Part shown: positions 1 through 10,156 of the stretch, piece after piece | Layout of the letters: each line of letters opens with the position of its first letter | Numbering within the stretch: position 1 is the first letter of the stretch | Assembly (NCBI GenBank): GCA_002412935.1 | Contig: DHWA01000054.1 | Span: 1-37,420, forward strand | Length of the DNA stretch: 37,420 nt | Direction: 5' to 3' | Origin: Patescibacteria group bacterium UBA5194 | GTDB taxonomy: Bacteria; Patescibacteriota; Gracilibacteria; BD1-5; UBA6164 | Notes under the pieces: generated by a model | The model's database searches: none | What the model was told of the DNA's origin: nothing | The model's input: only the letters and a program-made list of their open reading frames with translations | Position numbers and translations under genes: made by a program

Positions 1-7
1 GGATATT

Positions 8-1267
8 ATGAAAAATAAAATTTATAAGGATTGATTTACTTTAGTAGAATTAATTATTGTTATGACTATATTAACTATTATATCAACAGTATGATTTATA
101 TCATATATCTGATATGTAGTAAGTGCAAGAGATGCTAATAGAGTATCTCAAATATCTGGTATCTATAAGTCATTAGAAACTTATAGAATAAAATCATATC
201 TTCCATTACCAGAAGATAATGTATTAGTATATGCAAGTTGAACAATTATATGATATCAATGATATGCATGAGAAAATGTATTAAATAAAATATGATATAA
301 TGATTGAGGTAGAGATCCTTTAGATAATACATATTTTACATATTATTTAACAAAAGATTTAAGAAAAGCTCAAATTATGGCTTTTATGGAAAATGAAAGT
401 GAAATAACTTATAATTTAATTGATAGAGCAAATGCTGTTGATTATAATGAAAGATATCCAAAAGTATATTGATCAAAATTATGAATATTTACAGAAAGTT
501 GAACAAATATACCTATTCAAGAACTTTCAGATATAAAATTATCAGGGCTAGATATAGTAAATACAGAATTAGTTTATAATTCTAATATTACTGATTCTGA
601 TATAATAATTTGAACTTGAACGTATTTATTTAATGCAAATCCTACAGCAAGTTGTAAAAGAATATTAGAAACATGATGAAGTAATAATGATTGAAGATAC
701 GTTATTAATCCAACTTGAATTAATTTAGATGTTTATTGTGATATGACAACAGATTGAGGATGATGGACATTGGTTTACAAGGTTACTGATGATCCAGAAG
801 ATTTATCATGAACTTTAGATTTTACAGAATGAGAACCTAATTGGGATGATTCTAAAGAATATAAATTATCTATAAATTATTGGAAGCATATATCTAATAA
901 ACAAGTAATGGCTAAAAATACCAGAATAGATGGAAAAAAATGGAATGATATAGAAAATTGACATATTGAAGATATTTGAAGTGAATGAGTTGAATTTTCA
1001 GAAAATGATGATTATCATATTTTTAATAATTGAACAACTCCAGAAGATGAAGATAATGATATTTCTTGAACATATTATTGGAATTGAGGTTCTTGTGGTA
1101 GATGTGTTAATTATTGAGATTCTGATGTTTATTGAAGAAGTGATACTGATTCTCCTATGGTAAATGATGGAGTAACATCATATGATTGAGATGGTATAGA
1201 ATGAGCATGATGAACATCTGATGAAAACTGGCATAGATTATCTAAAATGTGAGTGTTTTTAAGATAG
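8..1267 (+). CDS. Type IV pilin-like protein with a C-terminal fibrinogen-like domain
   Basis: 419 aa with UGA read as Gly. The N-terminus 'KDGFTLVELIIVMTIL' (residues about 8-23) is a class III prepilin signal and hydrophobic helix. Prepilin peptidase should cut after a Gly that is itself encoded by TGA. Residues about 35-185 form a module shared with the pilins at 7849 and 15850 (motifs such as 'GYQGYAGENV' and 'RDPLDN'). Residues about 215 to the end resemble a fibrinogen C-terminal domain: 'SCKRIL', then 'VYCDMTTDGGGWTLV', then a Trp/Gly/Asp-rich tail. Family knowledge suggests an exported, membrane- or pilus-anchored protein with an extracellular binding domain. The ligand is unknown. 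The ATG lies only 7 bases into the window, so its upstream region cannot be seen. A strong hairpin follows the TAG stop. Confidence 0.85.
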
Positions 1268-1276
1268 TAAATAAAT

Positions 1277-1328
1277 AATTCAATAAAAAATCCCATTCTG
1301 TAAATAGAATGGGATTTTTTATTGAATT
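1277..1328. terminator. Bidirectional terminator between pilin gene and rplL
   Basis: A near-perfect inverted repeat with stem core 'aaaaaatcccattct' / 'agaatgggatttttt' and a 5-nt loop. A-runs and T-runs flank both sides, so it can end the converging + strand pilin and - strand rplL transcripts. Confidence 0.9.
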
Positions 1329-1341
1329 ACTTAAAAATTAA

Positions 1342-1713
1342 TTATACTAATTCAACTTCAGCACCTTGTTCAATTAATTTAGCTTTCATTGCTTCAGCAT
1401 CTTCTTTATTAACTCATTTTTTAACATCTCATCCGTTATCAGCGATAGCTTTAGCTTCAATTAATCCAAGTCCAGTAACCTCTCTTATAACTTTGATTAC
1501 AGCTATTTTATTAGCTCAAACTGATTTAAGTATTACATCAAAACTTGTTTTTTCATCAGCTTCAGCTCATCCAGCAGCAGCAACCATAACAGGAGCAGCA
1601 GCACTAACACCAAATTCTTCTTCCATAGCTTTTACTAAGTCATTTAATTCAACTATTGAAAGTTCTTTAACTAGGTCCATAATTTTTTTAGAGTTTCCAG
1701 CTAATTCAGCCAT
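1342..1713 (-). CDS. rplL: 50S ribosomal protein L7/L12
   Basis: 123 aa, the normal length. The N-terminal dimerisation helices are visible ('KKIMDLVKELSIVELNDLVK'), then an Ala-rich hinge (residues about 42-54), then the C-terminal factor-binding domain ('KTSFDVILKSVG', 'VIKVIREVTGLGLIEAK'). Several UGA codons fall at the conserved glycines of the C-terminal domain. L7/L12 forms the ribosomal stalk on L10 and recruits and stimulates translation GTPases. It follows rplJ on the same strand as usual, but the 199-bp gap between them is longer than normal because it contains a palindromic repeat (1760-1834). Its transcription probably depends on the L10 leader and attenuator upstream of rplJ. Confidence 0.97.
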
Positions 1714-1759
1714 ATTATAAATAATTAATAAATAAATTTTTTTAAAATTCCTATCTTCA

Positions 1760-1834
1760 TCATCCTGAATTTATTTCAGGATCTTTCTTGTTTCAAACTA
1801 TCACTAGATAGATACTGAAACAAGTTCAGAATGA
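1760..1834. repeat. Palindromic repeat in the rplJ-rplL spacer
   Basis: The ends are inverted repeats ('tcatcctgaa' and 'ttcagaatga'). It contains two small hairpins ('cctgaa...ttcagg' and 'ctgaa...ttcag') joined by a longer pair ('cttgtttca' / 'tgaaacaag'). Relatives occur at 29804-29893, 30203-30230 and 37246-37311. It looks like a REP-type non-autonomous element. No transposase is present in the window. Confidence 0.75.
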
Positions 1835-1868
1835 CTTCAAGGATTTTCTAACTAATTAATAGCTAGTT

Positions 1869-1898
1869 CCCAAACTTTTAAATATATTTAAAAGTTTG
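1869..1898. repeat. 30-bp perfect palindrome after rplJ
   Basis: 'ccaaacttttaaa' pairs with 'tttaaaagtttgg' around a short loop. It lies 15 bp downstream of the rplJ stop. On the minus strand no U-run follows, so it is more likely an RNA-processing or stability hairpin than a full terminator. On the plus strand it is followed by 'ttttagtt'. Confidence 0.5.
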
Positions 1899-1912
1899 GT
1901 TTTAGTTATCAA

Positions 1913-2638
1913 TTATGCAACAACTTCTTCTTTATCTTCTATTATTTCAGTAGTAACTTCTTCAACTTTTACTTCAGGAGTAGTTTCAACTGGAGCTTCT
2001 TCTGTTTTAACTTCTTCAGTTTTTACTTCAGGAGTAGTTTCAACAGGAGTTTCAACTTTTACTTCTTCAATTTTTTCTTCTACTTTAGGCTCAACTTTTT
2101 TAACTGAAGGAGCACTTCATAGATTTGCTTTTCCTTCATCAGTAAGTTTCTTAGCAGCAGCATCAAAAAATCTTGCAAGAGCAGAAACTGGAGACATCAT
2201 ACTTCATACAAGTCTTCCAAGTAATACTTCTCTGCTAGGTATTGCAGCAATAATAGCAGTTTCCTTAGAATCTTTTATACTTCATTCAAAATATGATCAA
2301 GCCCATACAATTTTAGGATTTTTAGCAAAACCTTTCATAAATTCATTTACTTTTCATAAAGCTGAAACTGCATCATCATTTGAACAAACAACTGCAATTT
2401 GACCAGGAAGTATAGAATCATCAATTTCTACATTGTAAACTTCTTTAAAAGCGATTTTTATAAGAGTCTTTTTAACTAAAGTTATAGAAGAATTTACCTC
2501 TCTTAAACTTTTTCTTAAGTTAGTTATTTCTTCAACTGTTAATCAGTTATTTTCAGTAAAAGCTATAGATTTAGCATTTTTTATATTTTCTTTTAAATTT
2601 TCCAAGATATCAATCTTTTTAGATTTAGATACAGCCAT
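1913..2638 (-). CDS. rplJ: 50S ribosomal protein L10 with acidic C-terminal tail
   Basis: 241 aa, against about 165-175 aa for typical L10. Residues 1 to about 170 are the normal L10 fold ('LTVEEITNLRKSLREVNSS', 'LVKKTLIKIAF', 'MMSPVSALARFFDAAAKKL'). L10 binds 23S rRNA and carries the L7/L12 dimers. From about residue 175 on there is a low-complexity tail rich in E, V, K, T and P, with imperfect repeats such as 'PVETTPEVKTEEV'. It forms the operon rplJ-rplL. An L10-leader-like RNA and a terminator hairpin lie between the promoter and this ATG, so feedback by L10 is likely. Confidence 0.96.
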
Positions 2639-2676
2639 TTTTAAGATATTAAGTAATAATTTCAAGTTATTTTAAC

Positions 2677-2704
2677 AAAAAAAACTCTTTGTTTAGACAA
2701 AGAG
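2677..2704 (-). terminator. Attenuator terminator upstream of rplJ
   Basis: Read on the minus strand: 8-bp stem 'ctctttgt' / 'acaaagag' with a 4-nt loop, then eight U residues, 39 nt before the rplJ ATG. Its position between the L10 leader and the gene marks it as a conditional (attenuation) terminator rather than the end of another gene. Confidence 0.8.
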
Positions 2705-2790
2705 AATTAAATTTAATAAAAACTTAAGTTTCACTTTATCTCGGTAGGACTTGCTTTGTTTGCCTACTGTCTACGATTTAAGTAAAGTTA
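2705..2790 (-). promoter_or_regulatory. L10 (rplJ) leader RNA
   Basis: The minus-strand RNA contains 'GUAGACAGUAGG' and, after a short loop, 'CCUACCGAGAUAAAGUG'. This is the hallmark core of the Rfam L10 leader, which is bound by the L10 complex. Outer arms 'acttaaatcg' and 'cttaagt' can close the structure. The attenuator terminator follows directly. Expected behaviour from the known family: excess L10 binds the leader and transcription stops before rplJ-rplL. Confidence 0.8.
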
Positions 2791-2816
2791 TTATATTGGA
2801 AATTTTATAATTGCAA
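2790..2816 (-). promoter_or_regulatory. Promoter for rplJ-rplL
   Basis: On the minus strand: TTGCAA (2816-2811), 15-nt spacer, TATAAT (2795-2790). This would start transcription just at the leader. The spacer is shorter than the usual 17. Confidence 0.55.
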
Positions 2817-2845
2817 GTTTTTTATATTTTTTTCTATAATAATTA

Positions 2846-2875
2846 TTGACTTTTCCATAGAAACGTTATTATATA
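2846..2875 (+). promoter_or_regulatory. Promoter for the flavoprotein gene at 2901
   Basis: TTGACT at 2846, 18-nt spacer, TATATA at 2870-2875, about 25 bp before the ATG at 2901. It diverges from the rplJ promoter. Confidence 0.55.
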
Positions 2876-2900
2876 ATATATTTAAAATTAATAATTACAT

Positions 2901-4751
2901 ATGTCTAAATTTATAGATTTTGAAAAAATCAAATTAAACACTGTAGAGTTAGAGACTTGACTTTATCCAAATTGAAAGATTGAGGATTTTTGTAAATTGA
3001 CTATAGATTGAAAGGTGCTAGACAGTAATATAGAAGATTTTTTTAGTATTCAAAGTAAAAAAATTGCATTTTGAGAAAATTATAAAGATAATAATGAAAT
3101 TGAAACAACAAATAGTGATTGAGAAATAGAAAATAAAAATATTCCAACAATAATTAATTGATGAATGTGAACAAATGTATCATCAGCATGTTTAGTTGAG
3201 GCAATGAATAAATTATGATTTTGATGACATTTATCTTCAATTTGAATTTGAATGTATTATTATTATGAGTCTCATAGAGATTTATTTAAAGATGATTTTA
3301 CTTGAAATGAATGATTAAAGGATACTGTACAAAATGACTTTGATAAGTTATTTAAACAAGAGTTGTGATTAAGTGATGAGTTTATACAAAAACATTTTTT
3401 TGTATGTGATGAATTATGTGATGAGAAAAATCCAAATAAAAAAAATAAATGATTTAACTGAGAATTAGCAAAAGAAAGGACATCTAGGATGATGGATTTA
3501 GTTGCTACCTATAGACAAACAAAAGATTTAAAATCTAGGGGAAATAATGTTTGAATAAATTGTATGTATAAAACAAGCTCTTATTTAGCATCATTGAAAA
3601 TAGCAGCACTATGTTGAATAGACTATGTTACTACTGCAGCCTGAAATCCTCTTAAAAATCCAAAGGAAATATTAAAAGATTTTTCTCAGGATTTAAAAAA
3701 AGAATGAAAAACATGCTCAATACCTGCTATGTGATTACTTGTATCTTCTAGTAAAATACTTGCAGATTATGATTATGATTATTATACATTTGAAGAATGA
3801 GCCTTGGCAGGATGACATATATTGAGATTATCAAAAGATGATAAGTTTAAAGAATTAAAATTGATTAAGGATAAATTTATAAAAGCTTGAAAAAAAATTC
3901 CACCAATTTATGCCGCATGATGAGTTTCGACAAATAAAGAGATAAAAGAAGTTTTGGAAGCATGATTTGATTGAGTTCAAATTTGAACTCTTGCAGCAGT
4001 ATCTGAAGAATCTTGTAATGGTGATTGAAAAGAATTTAAAGAAAGACTTATTTGATGAAATCATTTATGAGAAAATACTGAAATTGACACAAAATTATTT
4101 GAATGAGTAGATCAAGCTAAAAAAGGTTTTGAAAATATAGTTGGTGATTTCAATAAACAAATTTTATCAATATTAGATAAAACAGAAATAGAGCAAGAAA
4201 CTCCAGAAATAAAAAGGGTTAGAGATTATTTATATAAAGTAGTATATAATGTTTTTTTTGATGAAAAAATAGATAAATTATCAGATAAAGAACAAGAGTA
4301 TTATAATAAAATTAAGGAATTTTTTTATGTAAAATATGAATGAGATACTGATAAAATAAGAAAAGTATTTAGGGATCTCGGAAATTCTATGAAATTTTTG
4401 CAGGAATTTGAAAAATATGTAAAAGAAAATTGAAAAAAACCAACTATGTTGGTTTTTGATAGTACAGCATGATTTCCAGGTAGAACAAAAATTATTCCTA
4501 AGATGTATGAAGTTATTGCTTGAAATGTAAAACCAACTTGATGTACATGATGCTTAGCAGAATGTATATGTTCTTGAAGATGAAATATCAGAGATGATAG
4601 ATGATCAAAATTTTGTATTTATAATCGGTTAAATTATTTAAATCCTGATAAAAATATAGCTTTTACTTGAAGAAGTACTGTTCCTTATGCAGAAATTAGA
4701 CCTATTAGAGATTTAATGGCTTATCTAATGTGAACTTATGTAAAAAGATAA
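2901..4751 (+). CDS. Long nitronate monooxygenase / 2-nitropropane dioxygenase-like flavoprotein
   Basis: 616 aa, nearly twice a typical nitronate monooxygenase (about 330 aa). Family motifs of an FMN-binding TIM barrel are present: 'IINGGMGTNVSSACLVEAM' (about 85-103), 'EEGALAGGHI' (about 298), 'IPPIYAAGGVSTNKEI' (about 333) and 'GFDGVQIGTLAAVS' (about 353). The region at about 395-510, between the barrel and the tail, is charged and helical and is not recognised. The C-terminal part contains a Cys cluster 'GCTGCLAECICSG' (about 546-558). The substrate cannot be told from sequence; relatives oxidise nitronates or act in fatty-acid-related steps. A single-gene unit with its own promoter and a downstream terminator. 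One CGG codon (4626) lies in the Cys-rich tail. Confidence 0.75.
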
Positions 4752-4781
4752 AAATCTATTCGAAAATCATATACTAATCAT

Positions 4782-4815
4782 AAAACAAGAATTAAAAATT
4801 TTTAATTCTTGTTTT
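4782..4815 (+). terminator. Rho-independent terminator
   Basis: Hairpin 'aaaacaagaattaaaa' / 'ttttaattcttgtttt', closed by A/T pairs, 30 bp after the stop of the flavoprotein gene. Confidence 0.8.
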
Positions 4816-4883
4816 CATACAGATTTCATACACTTAGATATTAATATGTAAAAGTACATTATTTATTTTTTAATTCTAAAATT

Positions 4884-6002
4884 ATGAAAAAAATAATAGG
4901 TTTAGTAGTACTTATATTTATAAGTATTTTAAATGTTTCAGCTGATGATACTTGAACTTGAGTTATTAATACTGCTCCGGTCGCAGTTGATGATATAGCT
5001 ACTACTAATGAATGAGTAACTGTTAATATAAATGTATTATGAAATGATACAGATATAAATACAGGTACTATTTTGACGGTATCTTGAGTGTTAAATACAA
5101 TAAATTGAGTTTCTGTAATTACAGCATCAGGAAATGTTCTCTTTACACCTCTTGCTGATTTTAATTGAACTTGAAGTTTTGATTATGTAGTAAGTGATTG
5201 AGTACTAACAGATACATGACATGTAGTTATAACTGTAACTCCAGTAAATGATTTACCTGTTGCAAGAGATGATAAAATTAGTACATATAGAAATACTGAG
5301 AAAACATTTGATCCAAGAATTAATGATACTGATGTTGATTGAGATATATTAACTATTATATGAAAAACAAATTGAACTTATGGTACTGTAAGTTTTACAA
5401 GTACTTCAGTTACTTATAAACCAAATCAAGATTTTTATGGAAGTGATAGTTTTACCTATACAATAAGTGATTGAAAATGATGAACAGATGTTTGAACTGT
5501 AAAAGTAACAGTTATTCATACGGATTATCACGATAAACCAGTTCAAAATGTTCAAAAAGAATTTATTGGTAAATTTAAAGAACTTAAAAATAGATATAGA
5601 CATCAGATGAGTAGTGAAGATTATAAAGGATTAAAAAATGAGTTAAGAAATGAATATCTATTAAGACTTAAAGAGGTTACATGACAATGAAAACAATGAG
5701 AACCTCAAGAAAATGAAGTAAATGTAAAATATAAATATCAATGAAATTCATATAAAATAATGTATAAAAATCAATATGAAGTTAAATATCAAAATAAAAT
5801 TTCTTCATTTGATGATGCAAAATTAAAAATTGTTGTTTGAAGAATAGATACTTTGATAAATGATGTAAATACAACTTGAAATGATTATTCAGATAGTACT
5901 AAAATAAAATTAAATACTATGTTATTAGCTCTTAGAGAATTAATTTTAGAAAATATGGATGATAGTGATTGAATGATTGATATTGATTCGTTGTTTGAGT
6001 AA
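4884..6002 (+). CDS. Secreted protein with tandem cadherin/Ig-like repeats
   Basis: 372 aa. An N-terminal signal peptide is clear ('MKKIIGLVVLIFISILNVSA', 1-20). Two tandem beta-sandwich repeats follow (about 29-115 and 117-210). They carry the signatures of bacterial cadherin-like / Big_9 domains: 'NTAPVAVDD', 'NVLGNDTDINTG', 'FTPLADFNGTGSFDYVVSDG', then 'VNDLPVARDD', 'NDTDVDGD', 'YKPNQDFYGSDSFTYTISDG'. Asp/Asn-rich loops suggest Ca2+ binding. The C-terminal 150 residues are charged and probably helical, with no known domain. Likely a surface or secreted adhesion protein. Exact partner unknown. A terminator follows. Confidence 0.8.
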
Positions 6003-6030
6003 TTAGATTATTTATTTAGAAATATCATAA

Positions 6031-6072
6031 ATAAAAAGTAGAATGTAAATAAAAAAACATTCTACTTTTTAT
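6031..6072. terminator. Terminator hairpin
   Basis: 'ataaaaagtagaatgt' pairs with 'acattctactttttat'. A/T tracts on both sides allow it to work in either direction. It separates the Ig-repeat gene from dnaG. Confidence 0.85.
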
Positions 6073-6142
6073 AAGAAAAAATCATTTTGAAAATTATTAA
6101 ACTTATGTACAATTAAAATACTTAATATTACAAGATAAATTT

Positions 6143-7819
6143 ATGTCAATAATTGAAGAATTAGAAAATAGTATAGATATCGTTGATTTGGTTTGAAAAT
6201 ATGCTAGACTGAAAAAAGTTTGAGCTAATTATAAGAGTCTTTGTCCTTTTCCTGGTCACTCTGAAAAGACACCATCATTTGTAGTTAGTCCAAGTAAACA
6301 GATAGCTTATTGTTTTGGTTGTCATAAATGATGATGACCTATTAAGTTTGTAATGGATATAGAAAATTGTGAATTCAAAGAATCTGTAGAAATACTTTGA
6401 AATTTGACTGGTGTAAAAGTGAAATGATTTGAAAATATGAAAGACAAAGAAGTTATAAAAAATGAAAAAAATCTATACACTTTATACAAAGATATAGCAA
6501 ATTATTATAAATCAAGTTTAAAAAAATACTCAGAAATACAAGAATATGTAAAAAATAGATGATTAAATGAAGAAAGTATAGAAACTTTTTCTTTGTGATA
6601 TTCTGATGATTGAATAAATTTGTATAATTATTTAAAAGAAAAATGATATGATGATAATGTAATTCAAGAATCTCAAGTTTTTTTGGATATTTGAAGAAGA
6701 AAAGATAAATTTATTTGAAGAGTTATATTTCCTATAAAAAATCATAGATGAGATACTGTTGCCTTTGCTTGAAGAATTATTAATTCATGAGAACCAAAAT
6801 ATTTAAATTCACCAGCTTCTAGAATTTATGATAAATCAAATATACTTTATGGTCTTTTTGAAGCTAGACAAGAAATAACAAAAAAAGATTTTGTTATAAT
6901 TACTGAAGGTTATATGGATACAATAAGCCTTCATCAGTATGGTTTTAAAAATACTGTAGCAGTAAGTGGAACTGCTTTGACAGAAAAACATCTCACATTA
7001 CTAAAGAGACTTACAAACAAAATCTATCTTTGTTTTGATAATGACAAGGCTTGAGAACAAGCGACAAGACTTAGCTTAGAAATACTTAAAAATAAATGAT
7101 TTGAGGTAAAAATAATAGTTATGGAAGGTTGAAAGGATCCTGATGAATTACTTAAATCATGAGTAGATTTCAATGAATTTATAAAAAATGCAGTTTCACC
7201 AGTTGTATTTTTTATTAAAAAGAGTAAGTTTGATATAAAAAGTATAGATGATAAAAAAAATACTTTAAAAACAATTTTAGAAGTACTCAAAAGTTACAGT
7301 GATAATATAGAAAAAGATTTTTATATAAAAGAAATTTCTAATTTATTAGATATTCCTACAAAACTAATTTATGATGAATTAAATAAAATTCCAAATAAAA
7401 AAGAGGATTTGTGATGAGAGGTTTCTCTTCAAATTACAAGCCAAGATTTTGCTATATCTTATATAATAATTGATAAAAATCATAGAGATCAAATAGGTAG
7501 AGAATTGATATTTTTGGATGATTTAGATTCTATTTTAAAGGATGCTTTAAAAGAAGATGATTTTTTAAATAATTATACTTTAGAAAAAAAAGAATTATAT
7601 AGATGATTGGCTTTGGAGATGGAAGAGAGGTTGATAGTTTTTACACCTGAAAAGATAAAAGATGATATAAAAAAACTTTGTCAGAAAATCAATTCTGATA
7701 TATTTAAAAAAGAATCAGTAAAATTAAAAGATATGTTATTACACGATGGAAATAATTTAGAAGCTTTGATTAAATATAATAATTTGATTAAAAAGGCTAA
7801 GGAAATGAAAATAGTGTAG
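6143..7819 (+). CDS. dnaG: DNA primase
   Basis: 558 aa, close to the usual DnaG length. Domains in order: zinc-binding domain with C34, H39, C57 and C60 ('CPFPGHSEKTPSF', 'CFGC'); primase core (about 115-240, 'RVIFPIKNHRGDTVAFAGRI', 'PKYLNSPASRIYDKSNILYG'); Toprim domain (about 250-335) with the catalytic Glu in 'ITEGYMDT' and acidic residues in 'LCFDNDKAGEQA'; and a helical C-terminal region that should contact the helicase. It makes RNA primers at the replication fork. Many glycines are TGA. A conserved pilin gene starts 29 bp downstream and may be co-transcribed. Confidence 0.97.
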
Positions 7820-7848
7820 AAAATTTTTACTAATTAATTTTTATAATA

Positions 7849-9393
7849 ATGCAAAATAATATAAAATCTAAAACTGCTTTCACATTAGTAGAACTCATAG
7901 TAGTAATTACAATCTTAGCTATCCTTTGAACAATAGCTTTTATAAGTTTTCAGTGATATTCATCAAATGCTAGAGATAGTGTGAGAATATCCGATATAAA
8001 CAATATACAGAAATGACTTGATTTATCTCAAATTAAATCTGGAAATTATCCTAAACCAGATGGTGCTATATCTATAACTGCATCTGGTAATATTATATTA
8101 TATCAATGATTTGTATGAGATAATGTATCAAGGATAATAAATACAAACAAAACATTATTAGATCCTTTAGATTCTACAAGATATATATATTCTACTGATA
8201 TTGCTTGAACAAAGTATCAATTATTATCATATCTAGAAAATGGAGATAGTATATCATTTTATAATGATGTTTTGATAAATAGCACTTATGCAGCTATTGA
8301 TTATAGTAAAAAATATGTAAAAGTTGTATGAGATAGTCTTGGTATATTTCTTAATACTTGAAGTCTTGCCCCTATAACTAGTAATATAGAACTTGTAAAT
8401 ACAAATAATTCTTATAAAGTTATAATTGATAATACTGAAAATGGAAGTATAATAGGGACATGAACAAAATTAATTGAAAAAGCTGTATCAACAATTACAC
8501 CAAAGATATATAAAAATTGTAAAGAAATATATAATAATAAATCAATAACAAGATATGTAGATTGAGAATATACAATTAAGTCTGATTGATTAGATGTACA
8601 AGCCTATTGTGATATGGGAACAAATAGTTGAACTTATACATTGATACTTGATAAAAATAATTCAAATTTAGATGATTATCTAGTATGATATTGGGATATG
8701 GAAAATATAACAACAAGTTGAAGTTTGACAGTATTAAAAGATTTTAGTAAATACAAAAATAATTGAGTTTGTTATAATACAACAAGTGCACAAGTAAATT
8801 GTGGTTCAAGTAATTGACCTCAATTTGTTGATTGAAATTGAAATACTTGAAAAGCAATGAATTTTGATTGAATTAATGACTATGTAGATTTATGAAATAA
8901 TTTAGAATGGGCTTGAGCTTTGACCGTAGTAAGTTTATATAAAAGAAATATAAAAGATACAATAAATGCTGATTGAGTTTTTTGAAACCGGAAGCGGAAT
9001 TCTAGTATGGTATTACAAAAATGATGGGTACAAAGATATTATATTAATCACGATGTGTTCCAGTTTACTATTGTTTTAGAAAATTGATTATGAAATGTGC
9101 AAAATTATAGTGCAAGTTATACAGATACAAGTGCTAATGAATGGCGGTATTGAATATGAACTTTTAATCCGTCTAATCGTTCAGTAAAGCTTTATATGAA
9201 TTGAAATTTAAAAGGTTCTACAACTAGTGCTTCTTGATATGACAAAATAAAATATGATTCTCCTTCAACAATGAAAATTTGATATAATGATACAAATACA
9301 GGATATTTTTCTTGAATAATTGATGAAGTTCGCATCTATAACCGTGCTTTATTAGACTCAGAAATCGCTGCACTTTATAATCTGATAAAATAA
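7849..9393 (+). CDS. Type IV pilin-like protein with a C-terminal LamG domain
   Basis: 514 aa. The prepilin signal is 'KTAFTLVELIVVITILAIL' (about 8-26); position -1 of the cleavage site is Ala instead of the usual Gly. The middle module (about 35-180: 'YQGFVGDNVSRIINTNK', 'LLDPLDSTRYIY') matches the pilins at 8 and 15850. A short fibrinogen-like start ('NCKEI', 'VQAYCDMGTNSGTYTLI', about 223-270) is followed by a concanavalin/LamG domain (about 280-510): 'MNFDGINDYVDLGNN' through 'GIIDEVRIYNRALLDSEIA'. Such domains usually bind glycans or surface ligands. The LamG part uses CGG, CGT and CGC codons that are rare elsewhere, suggesting it was acquired as a module. Confidence 0.85.
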
Positions 9394-9518
9394 TCAAAAA
9401 AACTTGTTATTTTAAAATAGAAATGTTATTTATAGTTTAGTTTTTCTTTACTTATTATATAATTTAAATAAACTACATTAGTGATTATTCACAATTAACT
9501 ATTCATTATTAACTATTT

Positions 9519-9959
9519 ATGTACTGTCCAAAATGTAAAAGTGAAGATACTAGAGTTCTTGATACAAGAGTTGCTGAAAATGGTAAACTCGTTAAGAGAA
9601 AAAGAGAATGTGAAAATTGTTTTCATAAGTTTACTACTTTTGAAAGAATTGAGTTTCCTAAATTTTTCGTGCTTAAAAATAATTGAAAAAAAGAGTTTTA
9701 TAATAGGGATAAATTAGAGGATTCTATAATAAAAGCTTGTAATAAAAGGTATATAGACTTAGATAAAATAGAGCAGATGATTATAGATTTAGAAAATTCT
9801 TGGGCATCAAATAAAAAAGCAATTTCAAGTAAAAGAGTTTGAAAAGATATATTGGAATGATTAAAAAAACTTGATGAAGTAGCTTATATTAGATATGCAT
9901 CAGTTTATCATAATTTCACAAACAAAGATGATTTTTTAAATTTTATAAACAAAGAATAA
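9519..9959 (+). CDS. nrdR: Transcriptional repressor NrdR
   Basis: 146 aa, typical length. The N-terminal zinc ribbon is 'MYCPKCKSEDTRVLDTR' with the second Cys pair in 'RECENCFHKFTTFERIE'. An ATP-cone follows (about 47-135). NrdR senses ATP/dATP and represses ribonucleotide reductase genes by binding paired NrdR boxes. Two such boxes lie 198 bp downstream, immediately ahead of nrdD, which supports a direct regulatory link. A terminator at 10104-10140 separates nrdR from nrdD, so nrdR is its own transcript. Confidence 0.97.
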
Positions 9960-10103
9960 TAATTCTAAAATTTTAAATTTCTAAAAGTTATAATATTCTA
10001 AAATTCTACACTCTTATTGTACTATTAGAGTGAACAATTTTATTGGCTTTGAAAAGCAAAAATAATGTCAAATTTATTTATAAAAAAATGCCACAAAAAT
10101 AAT

Positions 10104-10140
10104 AAATACTAAAGTCAAGTTGAATTTAGTATTTTTTTTT
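10104..10140 (+). terminator. Terminator of nrdR
   Basis: Stem 'aaatactaaa' / 'tttagtattt' with an 11-nt loop, followed by a long T-run (10131-10140). Confidence 0.85.
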
Positions 10141-10156
10141 GATTTTTTATAAAAAA

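Noticed and set aside
8..1267. Many in-frame TGA codons that could suggest pseudogenes
   Set aside because: They occur in essentially every gene, at conserved glycines of essential proteins, and TAA/TAG end the frames at the expected places. This is code 25, not gene decay.
1322..2402. Plus-strand open frames opposite rplL and rplJ
   Set aside because: They are antisense to clearly recognisable ribosomal proteins, and their translations look like no known protein.
9480..9518. 'attcacaattaactattcattattaactattt' as a regulatory repeat before nrdR
   Set aside because: Only simple AT-rich repetition. A similar complementary tract at about 30540-30571 does not suggest a shared function.
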